A stretch of DNA of 17,892 nt. Source: Candidatus Nanopelagicales bacterium (GTDB lineage Bacteria; Actinomycetota; Actinomycetes; S36-B12; UBA5976). The stretch is from the NCBI GenBank assembly GCA_021742025.1, contig JAIOWT010000013.1, forward strand, positions 1 to 17,892. Reading direction: 5' to 3'. Of this stretch, positions 7,444 through 14,768 are shown piece by piece. The translations under genes and the position numbers were made by a program. Numbering within the stretch: position 1 is the first letter of the stretch; each line of letters opens with the position of its first letter. The notes beneath the pieces were generated by a model. It did not search any database and was not told the origin of the DNA. It worked only from the letters and a program-made list of their open reading frames with translations.

Positions 7444-9321
7444 GTGGCTTTTTTGCCTGGGATAAATTCTCCTAGCGATTTGCGCGCTCTAGCTCCAGAA
7501 AATCTAGATGCCTTAGCGGCTGAAATTCGGGCTTCGCTAATCAAGAATGTAACCAAAACCGGTGGCCACTTAGGCCCAAACCTTGGCGTCGTTGAGTTAA
7601 CTCTGGCGCTGCATAGAGTTTTTGATTCGCCAAAGGACCCGATTCTCTGGGATACCGGACACCAGTCTTACGTACACAAGATGGTTACTGGTCGGGCGAA
7701 TGATTTCGAAACCTTGCGTCAAGAAGGTGGACTATCTGGCTATCCAAGTCGCGCCGAAAGTATTCACGATGTAATTGAAAACAGTCACGCATCTACAGCA
7801 CTTTCTTACGCAGATGGAATTGCCAAAGCATTCGAAATCCACGACGAAGCAGATCGACATGTGGTTGCTGTCGTTGGAGATGGTGCGCTCACTGGCGGCA
7901 TGACCTGGGAAGCGCTTAACAACATCGCCGACGGATCAGATCGATCAGTAGTGATTGTTGTTAATGACAACGAACGCTCTTATTCACCAACAATTGGTGG
8001 CATGGCTCGACACTTAGCAAAGTTACGTACCGCTAAAGAATACGAAAAGTTCTTGGGCTGGGGAAAGTCGGTTCTTAAGCGCACGCCCGTTATCGGATCA
8101 CCGATTTACGATGCTTTGCACGGTATGAAAAAAGGCATAAAGGATTTTGTAGCGCCGCAGGGTTTATTTGAAGATCTAGGTCTGAAATACATCGGCCCTG
8201 TTGACGGTCACAACATTGCCAACTTGGAGTTTGCTTTCCAACGTGCCCGGGATTTTGGCAAGCCAGTCATCGTTCACGTCATTACTGAAAAGGGTCATGG
8301 TTACAAACCAGCCGAGACCGATGAAGCTGATCGCTTTCATGCGGTCGGCATCGTTGATCCCGACACCGGCAAACCGTTAACCCAAGCAGCAAAATCTTGG
8401 ACATCTGTTTTCTCGCGAGAGCTTGTTGAGATCGGTAGTGAACGCCAGGACGTTGTTGCAATCACGGCAGCAATGCTGGGACCTACTGGCCTTGATGCCT
8501 TTGCTGATGTATTCCCAGAACGTACATTTGATGTTGGAATTGCAGAACAACACGCAGTAACCAGCGCAGTTGGTATGGCACATGCTGGCCTACATCCAGT
8601 CATCGCGGTCTATGCAACATTTTTGAATCGCGCAATCGACCAAGTAATCATGGATGCAGCGTTACATGGCGCGGGCGTAACTTTTGCATTAGACCGCTCT
8701 GGGGTAACCGGCGATGATGGCGCCAGCCACAACGGCATGTGGGACATGGCTTTGTTGCGCGTAGTGCCAGGCCTTGATCTATTTGCGCCACGTGATGGTG
8801 CTCGCTTGGTTTCAGCGCTTCGAAATTGCATAGATAAGTCAGACCACCCAACTGTCATCAGGTTTTCTAAGGGTGCGATTCCAAATGATATTCCCGCAGT
8901 TCAATCACTTGGGTTTGCCGACGTTTTGATCGCAACACCAAATCCTGATGTGACAATTGTTTCGATCGGTGGAATGGCAACGCAAACCCTTGAGGCAGCG
9001 CGCACTTTGCAAGAGCGTGGTTTCGCTGTCGAAGTTATTGACCCAATCCAAGTGTTGCCAGTTGCTGCTGGATTAGTTGGCTACCTAGCTGAGCGCGAGT
9101 TTGTAGTCACAATCGAAGATGGTCTAGTTGACGGTGGCATTGGTGAAGCAATCGGCAGTGCCTTGCGTCAAGTTAAGGCAGCAACGCGAGTAACTTCACT
9201 TGGAATACCAAAGAAATTCCTGGATCATGCAAGTCGAAAATCAATCTTGAATAAGTTGCATCTGGATGCGCAAGGAATCGTGGAAACTATTGAGCAGGAT
9301 CTAAAAACTACGGTTCGTTAG
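7444..9321 (+). CDS. dxs: 1-deoxy-D-xylulose-5-phosphate synthase
   Basis: Joins pyruvate and glyceraldehyde 3-phosphate to give DXP, the entry step of the MEP isoprenoid pathway, and also feeds thiamine and pyridoxal synthesis. The 625 residues are normal length. The N-terminal thiamine diphosphate domain has TGGHLGPNLG (near 40-49), GDG (145-147) with GALTGGMTWEALNN, and the VVNDNERSYSP part of the Mg-binding motif. The middle pyrimidine-binding domain has GIAEQHA with catalytic Glu368. The C-terminal transketolase domain has IEDGLVDGGIGEAIG. Start GTG 7444 fits the family N-terminus (INSPSDLRAL) and has AGGGG 6 nt upstream. Its end overlaps the convergent RNase D gene by 14 nt. Confidence 0.97.
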   Translation: MAFLPGINSPSDLRALAPENLDALAAEIRASLIKNVTKTGGHLGPNLGVVELTLALHRVFDSPKDPILWDTGHQSYVHKMVTGRANDFETLRQEGGLSGYPSRAESIHDVIENSHASTALSYADGIAKAFEIHDEADRHVVAVVGDGALTGGMTWEALNNIADGSDRSVVIVVNDNERSYSPTIGGMARHLAKLRTAKEYEKFLGWGKSVLKRTPVIGSPIYDALHGMKKGIKDFVAPQGLFEDLGLKYIGPVDGHNIANLEFAFQRARDFGKPVIVHVITEKGHGYKPAETDEADRFHAVGIVDPDTGKPLTQAAKSWTSVFSRELVEIGSERQDVVAITAAMLGPTGLDAFADVFPERTFDVGIAEQHAVTSAVGMAHAGLHPVIAVYATFLNRAIDQVIMDAALHGAGVTFALDRSGVTGDDGASHNGMWDMALLRVVPGLDLFAPRDGARLVSALRNCIDKSDHPTVIRFSKGAIPNDIPAVQSLGFADVLIATPNPDVTIVSIGGMATQTLEAARTLQERGFAVEVIDPIQVLPVAAGLVGYLAEREFVVTIEDGLVDGGIGEAIGSALRQVKAATRVTSLGIPKKFLDHASRKSILNKLHLDAQGIVETIEQDLKTTVR

Positions 9322-10606
9322 GTTCATTTTGGGTAAGACCCCAAATAGCGGTTTCTAGTACTGGGCAAACAATCTCAATCTGCCATGGGCGAGCACCTAA
9401 ATCAGCAAGAGCCTGGGGGAGCAAGTCAATACTTCCAGGCGGCGTCCAAAGCACCCGACGAATCGTGTCTGGCGTCATTAAATTTTCAATCGGAAGGCCG
9501 AGTTTTTCAGCGATCGCGGATAATTCAGCCCGAGCAAACTCAAGTCGACGCCATGCTTGTGGATTACGAACTTCCCAATTTCTTGGAGCTGGCGGACCGG
9601 TGACCGGTAACTTCAGTGCTGGCAATTCATCATCTGGCAAACTGTGTGCCTTTAAGGTTGCTGCAATCCAGGTATCTGAGTGGCGTTTAACATTTCGTAA
9701 ATGCATGAAGGAAAGTGACTTTAATTCAGCTTCCTTAGTTAGTCCAGAACTTGCGATAGTAACAATGTGGGAGTCAGACAGGATTCGGCCGGCTGCAATA
9801 TCTTGCTCACGTGCTACTTCATCTCGGGCGTACCAAACTTCACGAATCACAGCTAAGTCTCGTTGCTTGCGAATTACGTGCATTCCAGAAGTGCGACGCC
9901 AAGGATCGATGCGCTCAATCGGCCCAGTTGTTCGTCTAACGTGATCAAATTCCTGGATTGCCCAGTGATGCTTGCCAGCTTCTTGCAACTGCGTCTCGAG
10001 CACTTCCCATAACTCGATCAAGAACTCGACATCCAAAGCGGCATAGTTGAGCCAAGATTCCGGCAGTGGGCGAGTGGACCAGTCAGCAGCGCTGTGCTCT
10101 TTGGCGAGCGTGAAACCCAGTTGGGTTTCAATCAATGGTCCAAGTCCAACGCGTGGCAATCCAAGTAGTCGACCAGCAAGTTCGGTATCAAAAACATTCG
10201 CAGTTGGTACCAGACCTACTTCAGCTAAACAAACCAAGTCCTGCGAGGCAGCGTGCAAAATCCAATCCACCCCAACGAGTGAATCTTGAAGTGGATTCAA
10301 ATTTGGAAACAGAATCGGATCGATTAGATGTGAACCCGAGCCTTTTCGGCGCAATTGAATCAAGTAAGCACGTTGACTGTACTTAAATCCAGAAGCGCGC
10401 TCGGCATCGAGTGCTACGGGTCCAGTACCTCTAGAAATAGCAGCGACTAATTCCGCTAATTGCTCTGGAGTGGAAACGATATGCGGCAGGCCTTCGCGCG
10501 GTTCGGTAACTGGGATTCGCTCGACTTCGAGTGCGTCAGGGCCTTCAGGGCTTCCAGAGCCCTCAGGGTCAGTAACGTCTTGCAGTGAATCAATGTGATC
10601 AGACAT
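9308..10606 (-). CDS. rnd: Ribonuclease D family 3'-5' exonuclease with HRDC domain
   Basis: A 432-residue DEDDy exonuclease expected to trim 3' ends of tRNA and other stable RNA precursors. The exonuclease domain shows ALDAER (Exo I, Asp67 and Glu69), HAASQDL (Exo II, Asp123) and NYAALDVEFL (Exo III, Tyr188 and Asp192), so all catalytic residues are in place. An HRDC-type helical domain follows at about 229-310 (QRDLAVIREVWYARDEVARE region). The acidic, proline- and glycine-rich N-terminus (1-40) is probably flexible. The gene follows DUF3000 with 9 nt between, without a good ribosome site, so it is probably co-expressed with it. The tail runs 14 nt into the convergent dxs. RNase D next to DUF3000 is standard for Actinobacteria. 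Confidence 0.93.
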   Translation of the reverse strand: MSDHIDSLQDVTDPEGSGSPEGPDALEVERIPVTEPREGLPHIVSTPEQLAELVAAISRGTGPVALDAERASGFKYSQRAYLIQLRRKGSGSHLIDPILFPNLNPLQDSLVGVDWILHAASQDLVCLAEVGLVPTANVFDTELAGRLLGLPRVGLGPLIETQLGFTLAKEHSAADWSTRPLPESWLNYAALDVEFLIELWEVLETQLQEAGKHHWAIQEFDHVRRTTGPIERIDPWRRTSGMHVIRKQRDLAVIREVWYARDEVAREQDIAAGRILSDSHIVTIASSGLTKEAELKSLSFMHLRNVKRHSDTWIAATLKAHSLPDDELPALKLPVTGPPAPRNWEVRNPQAWRRLEFARAELSAIAEKLGLPIENLMTPDTIRRVLWTPPGSIDLLPQALADLGARPWQIEIVCPVLETAIWGLTQNEPNEP

Positions 10607-10615
10607 AAACAGTTG

Positions 10616-11191
10616 TTAGCGCTTTCGAGAAAGTGCGGTAACGCCTTCCGGTAGCGGGGTAAGTCCCGAACTTTTTTCAACAAGCGCAAGCCAGGCCTGC
10701 ATGTGGCGAGAAAGATCTTCAGTGTCTGGTGACCAAGAGGCTCTGATTTCAAGATCAGTCTCGGTTGAACGATCTTCTAATCCCGCAAATGATCGCGACA
10801 CAGTGCGCGTGACTGTTCCAGATGCATGATGAAATTTTGCACCTGCATCTGTTAACGCATCAGTTAGCCAAGACCAGGCAACTTCATCGAACAGGTCATC
10901 AGTTACAACGTCAGATTCCATGGGCGCTCGGACGAAAGACACTACGCGAAACGTGCCATCCCAGGTGTCTTGACCTTCTGGGTCATGCAACACAATAAAG
11001 CGACCAACTGCCAATTCTTCGTCATCGGAATCTATGGCTTCAACAGCTAGAGCAATGCTGTGCGGTGCCAAACGCTGCGGGGCGGGAACTTCCTCTAATG
11101 AAAACTCAGCACGCAAAACAGGGCTCTGCAGGCTGTCTAATGCACTTTGCCAAACGTCCACGTTTGAAGCACCTACCCCAGAAGAATCCAT
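10616..11191 (-). CDS. DUF3000 family protein
   Basis: A 191-residue soluble protein from the ATG at 11189-11191. Its EFSLEEVPAPQRLAPHSIAL segment is the hallmark of the actinobacterial DUF3000 family; later parts include VGRFIVLHDPEGQDTWDG and a C-terminal WLALVEKSSGL helix. No enzymatic activity is established for the family. The frame stays open to a TTG at 11212, which would add seven residues (MFICLEV), but the ATG fits better: TATGCT, a -10-like box, lies 8 nt upstream of it. Relatives commonly have hemE on the far side of this gene; here an EamA transporter is divergent instead. RNase D follows 9 nt later on the same strand. The family call is firm and the function is unknown. Confidence 0.85.
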   Translation of the reverse strand: MDSSGVGASNVDVWQSALDSLQSPVLRAEFSLEEVPAPQRLAPHSIALAVEAIDSDDEELAVGRFIVLHDPEGQDTWDGTFRVVSFVRAPMESDVVTDDLFDEVAWSWLTDALTDAGAKFHHASGTVTRTVSRSFAGLEDRSTETDLEIRASWSPDTEDLSRHMQAWLALVEKSSGLTPLPEGVTALSRKR

Positions 11192-11199
11192 TACTTCTA

Positions 11200-11205
11200 A
11201 GCATA
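11200..11205 (-). promoter_or_regulatory. Putative -10 box of DUF3000-RNase D
   Basis: On the minus strand TATGCT is followed by 8 nt and the ATG at 11191. This supports the shorter start and a nearly leaderless message. Confidence 0.35.
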
Positions 11206-11239
11206 TGAACAATGCACTAGTTGATGGCAGAGGCGCGCG

Positions 11240-11254
11240 GTCAGTTAGGCTGAC
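11240..11254 (+). promoter_or_regulatory. Promoter of the EamA gene with inverted repeat
   Basis: TAGGCT at 11246-11251 is a -10 placed 6 nt before GTG 11258, and TTGATG at 11221-11226 could be a -35 with a 19-bp spacer. GTCAG-TTAGG-CTGAC (11240-11254) is a perfect 5-bp inverted repeat over the -10, possibly an operator. Confidence 0.45.
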
Positions 11255-11257
11255 GGA

Positions 11258-12085
11258 GTGCCGATCATTCTTGCCTTGCTTTCCAGCGTGGTCTGGGGTG
11301 TATCTGACTTCTTGGGTGGAACTCTTAGCAAGAAGCGAAAAGCAATTGCGGTAATCGGTGGATCGCAGACTTTTGGGCTGTTGTTTGCATCATCGCTTGC
11401 CTTGATTTTTGGTCTTTGGACCTGGGACACCACGGTCTGGTTTAACGGTGCAATCGCTGGCGCTATGGGCTTGCTTGGCCTCGTTGGTTTCTATACTGCG
11501 CTAGCTACTGGCCAGATGGGAATTGTGGCTCCGATTTCGTCGCTGAGCGCAGTTGTCCCGCTGACAATTGGCCTAGTGCAAGGTGAGCGCCCGAGCAGTG
11601 TGCAAGTAGTTGGAATTGTCGTTGCGCTTATCGGTGTGATTCTGGCTAGCGGGCCTGAGCTAAATGGGAAGGTAGATTCCCGGCCAGTATTTCTGGCACT
11701 GTTTGCCGCAGTAACTTTTGGATTCTGTGTTTATTTCATGGCTAAGGGTGGACAGGAAAATCCAACAGTAACTATCGTTGCCATGCGAGCTACTCAAGTT
11801 TCAATCGTTTTAGTTATTGCCTTGGCGCTCACATCACTTGGTGGACTAATTAAGAAAGACATTCCGTGGCTAGCAACTATCGGCGCTTCCGATGCTGGTG
11901 CGAACATCTTGTTTGCCTTTGCCGCATCACTAGGTTTGCTGTCCGTGGTTGCTGTACTCGGTTCGCTTTACCCAATCGTGACAGTTTTGTTGGCGTGGTG
12001 GATTCACAAAGAGCGCTTGATGCCCGTTCAGTATGTGGGAATTGCTATTACATTTACTGGAATCGCACTAATTTCTTTAGGTTAG
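11258..12085 (+). CDS. EamA/DMT superfamily transporter
   Basis: A 275-residue membrane protein with about ten hydrophobic segments in two repeated halves (roughly 1-130 and 145-275), the arrangement of the drug/metabolite transporter (EamA) superfamily. Typical marks are the N-terminal LLSSVVWGVSDFLGG segment, GQMGIVAPISSLSAVVPL in the first half and SLGLLSVVAVLGSLYPIVTVLLAWWIHKE in the second half, of which the SLYPIVTVLLAW stretch is the classic fourth-helix signature. The family moves small metabolites or amino acids, often as exporters; the substrate cannot be predicted. GTG 11258 lies 6 nt after a -10-like box with no usable ribosome site. The stop overlaps that of convergent msrB by 4 nt. 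It is single and has no partner subunit. Confidence 0.9.
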   Translation: MPIILALLSSVVWGVSDFLGGTLSKKRKAIAVIGGSQTFGLLFASSLALIFGLWTWDTTVWFNGAIAGAMGLLGLVGFYTALATGQMGIVAPISSLSAVVPLTIGLVQGERPSSVQVVGIVVALIGVILASGPELNGKVDSRPVFLALFAAVTFGFCVYFMAKGGQENPTVTIVAMRATQVSIVLVIALALTSLGGLIKKDIPWLATIGASDAGANILFAFAASLGLLSVVAVLGSLYPIVTVLLAWWIHKERLMPVQYVGIAITFTGIALISLG

Positions 12086-12489
12086 TTTTTATCTTCAATC
12101 AACGTCATTGAAATTGAGTTGATGCAGTAACGCAAATCTGTTGGAGTTTTGTAGCCTTCGCCCTCAAAAACATGGCCAAGGTGTGAATCACAAGCAGCGC
12201 ATCGGATTTCAGTTCGCACCATGCCGTATGAAATGTCTTTGATTTCAGTGACAGTCTCGGCTGCCAAAGGAGTGAAGAAGGACGGCCAACCGCAGCCGCT
12301 GTGAAACTTTGCATCACTTCTGAACAGTTCAGCACCACAGGCACGGCAAGCATAGATGCCATCAGCTTCGGTGTCGGTGTACTCTCCAATGAATGCGGCC
12401 TCAGTACCTGCTTCGCGAAGTACGCGATATTCTTCAGGACTTAGCTCAGCTCGCCATTGCTCATCGGTTTTAACAACTTTTTCACTCAT
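12082..12489 (-). CDS. msrB: Peptide-methionine (R)-S-oxide reductase
   Basis: Reduces the R form of methionine sulfoxide in proteins after oxidative damage, in the cytoplasm. The 135 residues hold the whole SelR domain: zinc ligands Cys48 and Cys51 (CRAC), Cys97 and Cys100 (CAAC); SGCGWPSF (64-71) with Cys66 as the expected resolving cysteine; HLGHVF (103-108); and catalytic Cys122 in RYCINS. It is a cysteine, not selenocysteine, form. Start ATG 12487-12489 lies 6 nt after TAGCCT, with no ribosome site, so the message is probably leaderless. No msrA is in the window. It converges on the EamA gene with a 4-nt overlap of the coding ends. Confidence 0.97.
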   Translation of the reverse strand: MSEKVVKTDEQWRAELSPEEYRVLREAGTEAAFIGEYTDTEADGIYACRACGAELFRSDAKFHSGCGWPSFFTPLAAETVTEIKDISYGMVRTEIRCAACDSHLGHVFEGEGYKTPTDLRYCINSISMTLIEDKN

Positions 12490-12495
12490 AAGTAA

Positions 12496-12501
12496 AGGCT
12501 A
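12496..12501 (-). promoter_or_regulatory. Putative -10 box of msrB
   Basis: TAGCCT on the minus strand is spaced 6 nt from the msrB ATG. No convincing -35 is seen. Confidence 0.45.
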
Positions 12502-12538
12502 GAGCAACAAGTGGTATCAGGCGAGTGCAGGCGCATTC

Positions 12539-13237
12539 TCAGCGGCGAAAGAACAGTCGCTTGAAATCAAAGTCGCCAGATTTGGCTTCACCAACCTGAT
12601 CCCAATCTGAAGTACGCGGGAGCGCTTCTGGCCACAATGGAGTACCGCCAACAGTTACTGGTGAAATTGTTAAATCATATTCATCTACCGCGCTTGCTCT
12701 CAGTAGTTGCGTAAGCAAACTTGGCCCACCTTCACAGGTGATTTTTCCTAAACCAAGGCTGGCCAGCGCAGCGACTAATTCAGGCACAAAACTAGACGAA
12801 TCACTGGGAGCGACATCAATAACATGTGCAATGTCATTTAGTTCAGTCGATGGAGTGACGTCGCCGACATTGATGACGATGGTTCGATCCTGCCCGCCAT
12901 GAAAAAGTGGAGCAGTCAGATCGAAATCCAAACTAGCGCTCACGACTGCGAGCCGAGGTGGCTTGCGATTCAAGAATGAAAAATCATCGCGAGCTTTGGG
13001 TTGACGATAGTTCTCCATACGTGCGGTGTTGGCTCCGACTAAAACTACATCTGATATCGCGCGCAATAGTAAAAGCAGTTTGAGATCAGACTCACTGGTT
13101 AAATCCCTAGATGAATCGCTAGCGCCAACGAAGTGGCCGTCTAGGGAAATGATCATGTTCGCCCGAATCCAGTTCGACTCTTTGGATTCATAGTGAGCGG
13201 CGATTTCAGGAAGTGATGCCAATTCGAGATCTAACAT
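12539..13237 (-). CDS. RibD C-terminal / dihydrofolate-reductase-fold pyrimidine reductase
   Basis: A 232-residue stand-alone protein of the RibD C-terminal (5-amino-6-uracil reductase-like) family, which has a dihydrofolate reductase fold and uses NADPH. Visible parts are WIRANMIISLDGHFVGAS (23-40), the LLLLRAISDVVLVGANTAR segment (55-73), and the nucleotide-binding ITCEGGPSLLTQLL (166-179) followed by YDLTISPVTVGG. There is no deaminase domain, so it is not a full RibD, and no other riboflavin genes are near; its substrate is open. The frame stays open to 13306, but that extension runs through tRNA-Val. The ATG at 13235-13237 has AGGAAA upstream and fits the family start, so it is preferred. 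No promoter is seen between it and the tRNA, only 29 nt away. Confidence 0.85.
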   Translation of the reverse strand: MLDLELASLPEIAAHYESKESNWIRANMIISLDGHFVGASDSSRDLTSESDLKLLLLLRAISDVVLVGANTARMENYRQPKARDDFSFLNRKPPRLAVVSASLDFDLTAPLFHGGQDRTIVINVGDVTPSTELNDIAHVIDVAPSDSSSFVPELVAALASLGLGKITCEGGPSLLTQLLRASAVDEYDLTISPVTVGGTPLWPEALPRTSDWDQVGEAKSGDFDFKRLFFRR

Positions 13238-13266
13238 CAAATTTTCCTGACGCTTTATTAAGGAGC

Positions 13267-13343
13267 TGGTGGTCGATACAGGACTTGAACCTGTGACCTC
13301 TTCCATGTCAAGGAAGCGCGCTAGCCAACTGCGCCAATCGACC
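13267..13343 (-). tRNA. tRNA-Val (anticodon GAC), CCA encoded
   Basis: The acceptor arms GGTCGAT and ATCGACC pair over 7 bp. The anticodon stem CTTCC/GGAAG holds the loop TTGACAT, giving anticodon GAC, and a GTTCAAG-type T loop is present. The body is 13270-13343 (74 nt) with discriminator A; the next three bases on the minus strand (13267-13269) read CCA. It is the last of the three tRNAs and lies 29 nt before the reductase gene. Confidence 0.95.
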
Positions 13344-13396
13344 GTTGTGAAACGGATGTTCAGTTATGTTACTCACTTGCCGTTTGTTCACTTACG

Positions 13397-13467
13397 AGGT
13401 GGAGACGGGATTTGAACCCGTGTACAGGGATTTGCAGTCCCTTGCCTCGCCTCTCGGCCACTCCACC
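13397..13467 (-). tRNA. tRNA-Cys (anticodon GCA)
   Basis: The acceptor arms GGTGGAG and CTCCACC pair over 7 bp, and the discriminator is U, as expected for cysteine. The anticodon stem GGGA/TCCC holds the loop CTGCAAA, giving GCA, and the T loop is GTTCAAATC. The gene is 71 nt and CCA is not encoded. Confidence 0.95.
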
Positions 13468-13493
13468 GGGGTCGCCCAATGTGAGCTCTTCCG

Positions 13494-13565
13494 AGCGGAT
13501 GACGGGATTCGAACCCGCGACCCTCACCTTGGCAAGGTGATGCTCTACCACTGAGCCACATCCGC
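13494..13565 (-). tRNA. tRNA-Gly (anticodon GCC)
   Basis: The acceptor arms GCGGATG and CATCCGC pair over 7 bp. The anticodon stem and loop are CACCT-TGCCAAG-GTG, giving anticodon GCC, with D loop AGTGGTAGA and T loop GTTCGAATC. The gene is 72 nt and CCA is not encoded. It is the first gene of the Gly-Cys-Val array, a trio found together in many actinobacteria. Confidence 0.95.
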
Positions 13566-13570
13566 GTACA

Positions 13571-13598
13571 GGCTAAGCCCGACCCCGTTACCTTAGCC
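13571..13598. repeat. 7-bp inverted repeat between tRNA-Gly and pabB
   Basis: GGCTAAG (13571-13577) and CTTAGCC (13592-13598) are perfect inverted arms with a 14-nt gap. The second arm overlaps the tRNA -10. It could be a small hairpin in the tRNA leader or a protein site. Confidence 0.5.
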
Positions 13599-13618
13599 CA
13601 ATTACGGCATGGGTTCAA
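13590..13618 (-). promoter_or_regulatory. Promoter of the tRNA array
   Basis: On the minus strand TTGAAC (13613-13618), a 17-bp spacer and TAAGGT (13590-13595) make the best -35/-10 pair in the window. It would give a leader of about 18 nt before tRNA-Gly. Confidence 0.6.
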
Positions 13619-13638
13619 AGTCAGCCAATGAAGGTTCG

Positions 13639-13644
13639 TAAGGT
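13639..13644 (+). promoter_or_regulatory. Putative -10 box of pabB
   Basis: TAAGGT lies 6 nt before ATG 13651, and TTCAAA at 13614-13619 is a possible -35 with a 19-bp spacer. GGAGG at 13645-13649 is only 1 nt from the ATG, too close for a normal ribosome site, so a leaderless start is likely. Confidence 0.45.
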
Positions 13645-13650
13645 GGAGGT

Positions 13651-14751
13651 ATGAATCAAGGCCTGGCAGTTGCAATTTTTGGCAACTATATGGCGACAAA
13701 CTTCGTTGAAGCGACAACCGACGTCGCCAGACTAGATGGCGAAGGCTGGTGGGCGGTAACCCATACTTTCGAGGGCGATTTTCAAGCTTTTCGTTTTAGC
13801 GAAGTCCAGCCCCTCAACTTAGAAAAGTTGATCGAGCTCGGACATGACATTAGCCATGCAGCGATCGAGGTGCAAGATTGGGTCTCGTCGATGTCGATGA
13901 CCGAATACGTCGATGCCGTCGAGAGCATCAGACAAGACATTGCTCGAGGTTGGGTTTACCAAGCGAATTTGTGCCGGGTATTGCGGGCGCCGATAGCGCA
14001 AGACTTAAACGTTGTTGCGCTTTGGTCACTCCTGGCTGAACACAATCCGGCACCCTACTTAAGCGCACTACAGGTGCCCGCAACACTTTCAGGATTAGCA
14101 ACAGACGTGCGAATCGTTAGTGCGTCTCCGGAATTGTTTCTTTCCCGCAAGCAACAGGTCTTGCGATCAAGTCCGATAAAAGGTACCGCGAAGGTTGCTA
14201 GTGATCTTCTAGAAAAAGATCAGACTGAGAACATCATGATTGTTGACTTGATTAGAAATGATCTTGGACAAGTTTGCGAATCTGGTTCAGTAAAAGTTGT
14301 TGACCTGTTACGACTTGAACAACACCCTGGACTAGTTCACCTGGTCTCAGATGTTGAGGGTACTTTGCCAACTAATACTGGTTGGAGCGAAATCTTTGCA
14401 GCGCTGCTACCTCCGGGATCAGTGAGTGGAGCCCCGAAGAGCAGCGCTTTGGAAGTTATTGAGCGACTAGAGAACTGTTCCCGCGAAATCTACTGCGGTG
14501 GATTTGGCTGGATTAATGCCGACGAGCGAACAGCAGAACTTGCTGTCGGAATTCGAACTTTCTGGCAAAGCACATCCGCAGATTCAAAATTCCTAAATTT
14601 TGGAACTGGCGCTGGAATCACTTGGGCAAGCGATCCAAATGGAGAGTGGCACGAAACCGAGTTGAAGGCTGCTCGACTCTTGTCAGTTGCCGCTATGACT
14701 TCAGGCGAACCAGCAAAATCAAGTTCTGATTCAGACTTTGTAACCAGCTGA
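13651..14751 (+). CDS. pabB: Aminodeoxychorismate synthase component I
   Basis: Converts chorismate, with ammonia from a glutaminase partner, to 4-amino-4-deoxychorismate on the way to p-aminobenzoate and folate. The 366 residues cover the chorismate-binding domain. PIKGT at 175-179 with Lys177 is the mark of PabB; anthranilate synthase has Ala there. Also visible are ENIMIVDLIRNDLG (near 194-207), PPGSVSGAPK (254-263) and GAGITWASDP near the end. The protein is shorter than the usual 450 or so residues because the N-terminal part is reduced. The glutaminase subunit PabA is not in the window, so TrpG or a distant PabA must serve. pabC follows 17 nt later, which supports the folate assignment. 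Confidence 0.9.
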   Translation: MNQGLAVAIFGNYMATNFVEATTDVARLDGEGWWAVTHTFEGDFQAFRFSEVQPLNLEKLIELGHDISHAAIEVQDWVSSMSMTEYVDAVESIRQDIARGWVYQANLCRVLRAPIAQDLNVVALWSLLAEHNPAPYLSALQVPATLSGLATDVRIVSASPELFLSRKQQVLRSSPIKGTAKVASDLLEKDQTENIMIVDLIRNDLGQVCESGSVKVVDLLRLEQHPGLVHLVSDVEGTLPTNTGWSEIFAALLPPGSVSGAPKSSALEVIERLENCSREIYCGGFGWINADERTAELAVGIRTFWQSTSADSKFLNFGTGAGITWASDPNGEWHETELKAARLLSVAAMTSGEPAKSSSDSDFVTS

Positions 14752-14755
14752 TAGG

Positions 14756-14761
14756 TAGGCT
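14756..14761 (+). promoter_or_regulatory. Putative -10 box of pabC
   Basis: TAGGCT is spaced 7 nt from ATG 14769. It could give pabC its own leaderless message besides read-through from pabB. The overlapping AGGTAGG could instead be a distant ribosome site. Confidence 0.35.
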
Positions 14762-14768
14762 TGTTGGT

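Noticed and set aside
11241..11256. Iron-regulator (DtxR/IdeR-like) box suggested by TTAGGCT
   Set aside because: Only one half resembles the consensus; the 19-bp symmetric site is not present.
13238..13306. 23-residue N-terminal extension of the reductase
   Set aside because: It would be translated through the 3' half of tRNA-Val; the ATG at 13237 with AGGAAA fits the family better.
13366..13717. Short open frames on both strands across the tRNA genes
   Set aside because: They coincide with tRNA-Cys and tRNA-Gly and have the SGRASPCQ/GSNPV-type peptides commonly seen when tRNAs are translated by mistake.
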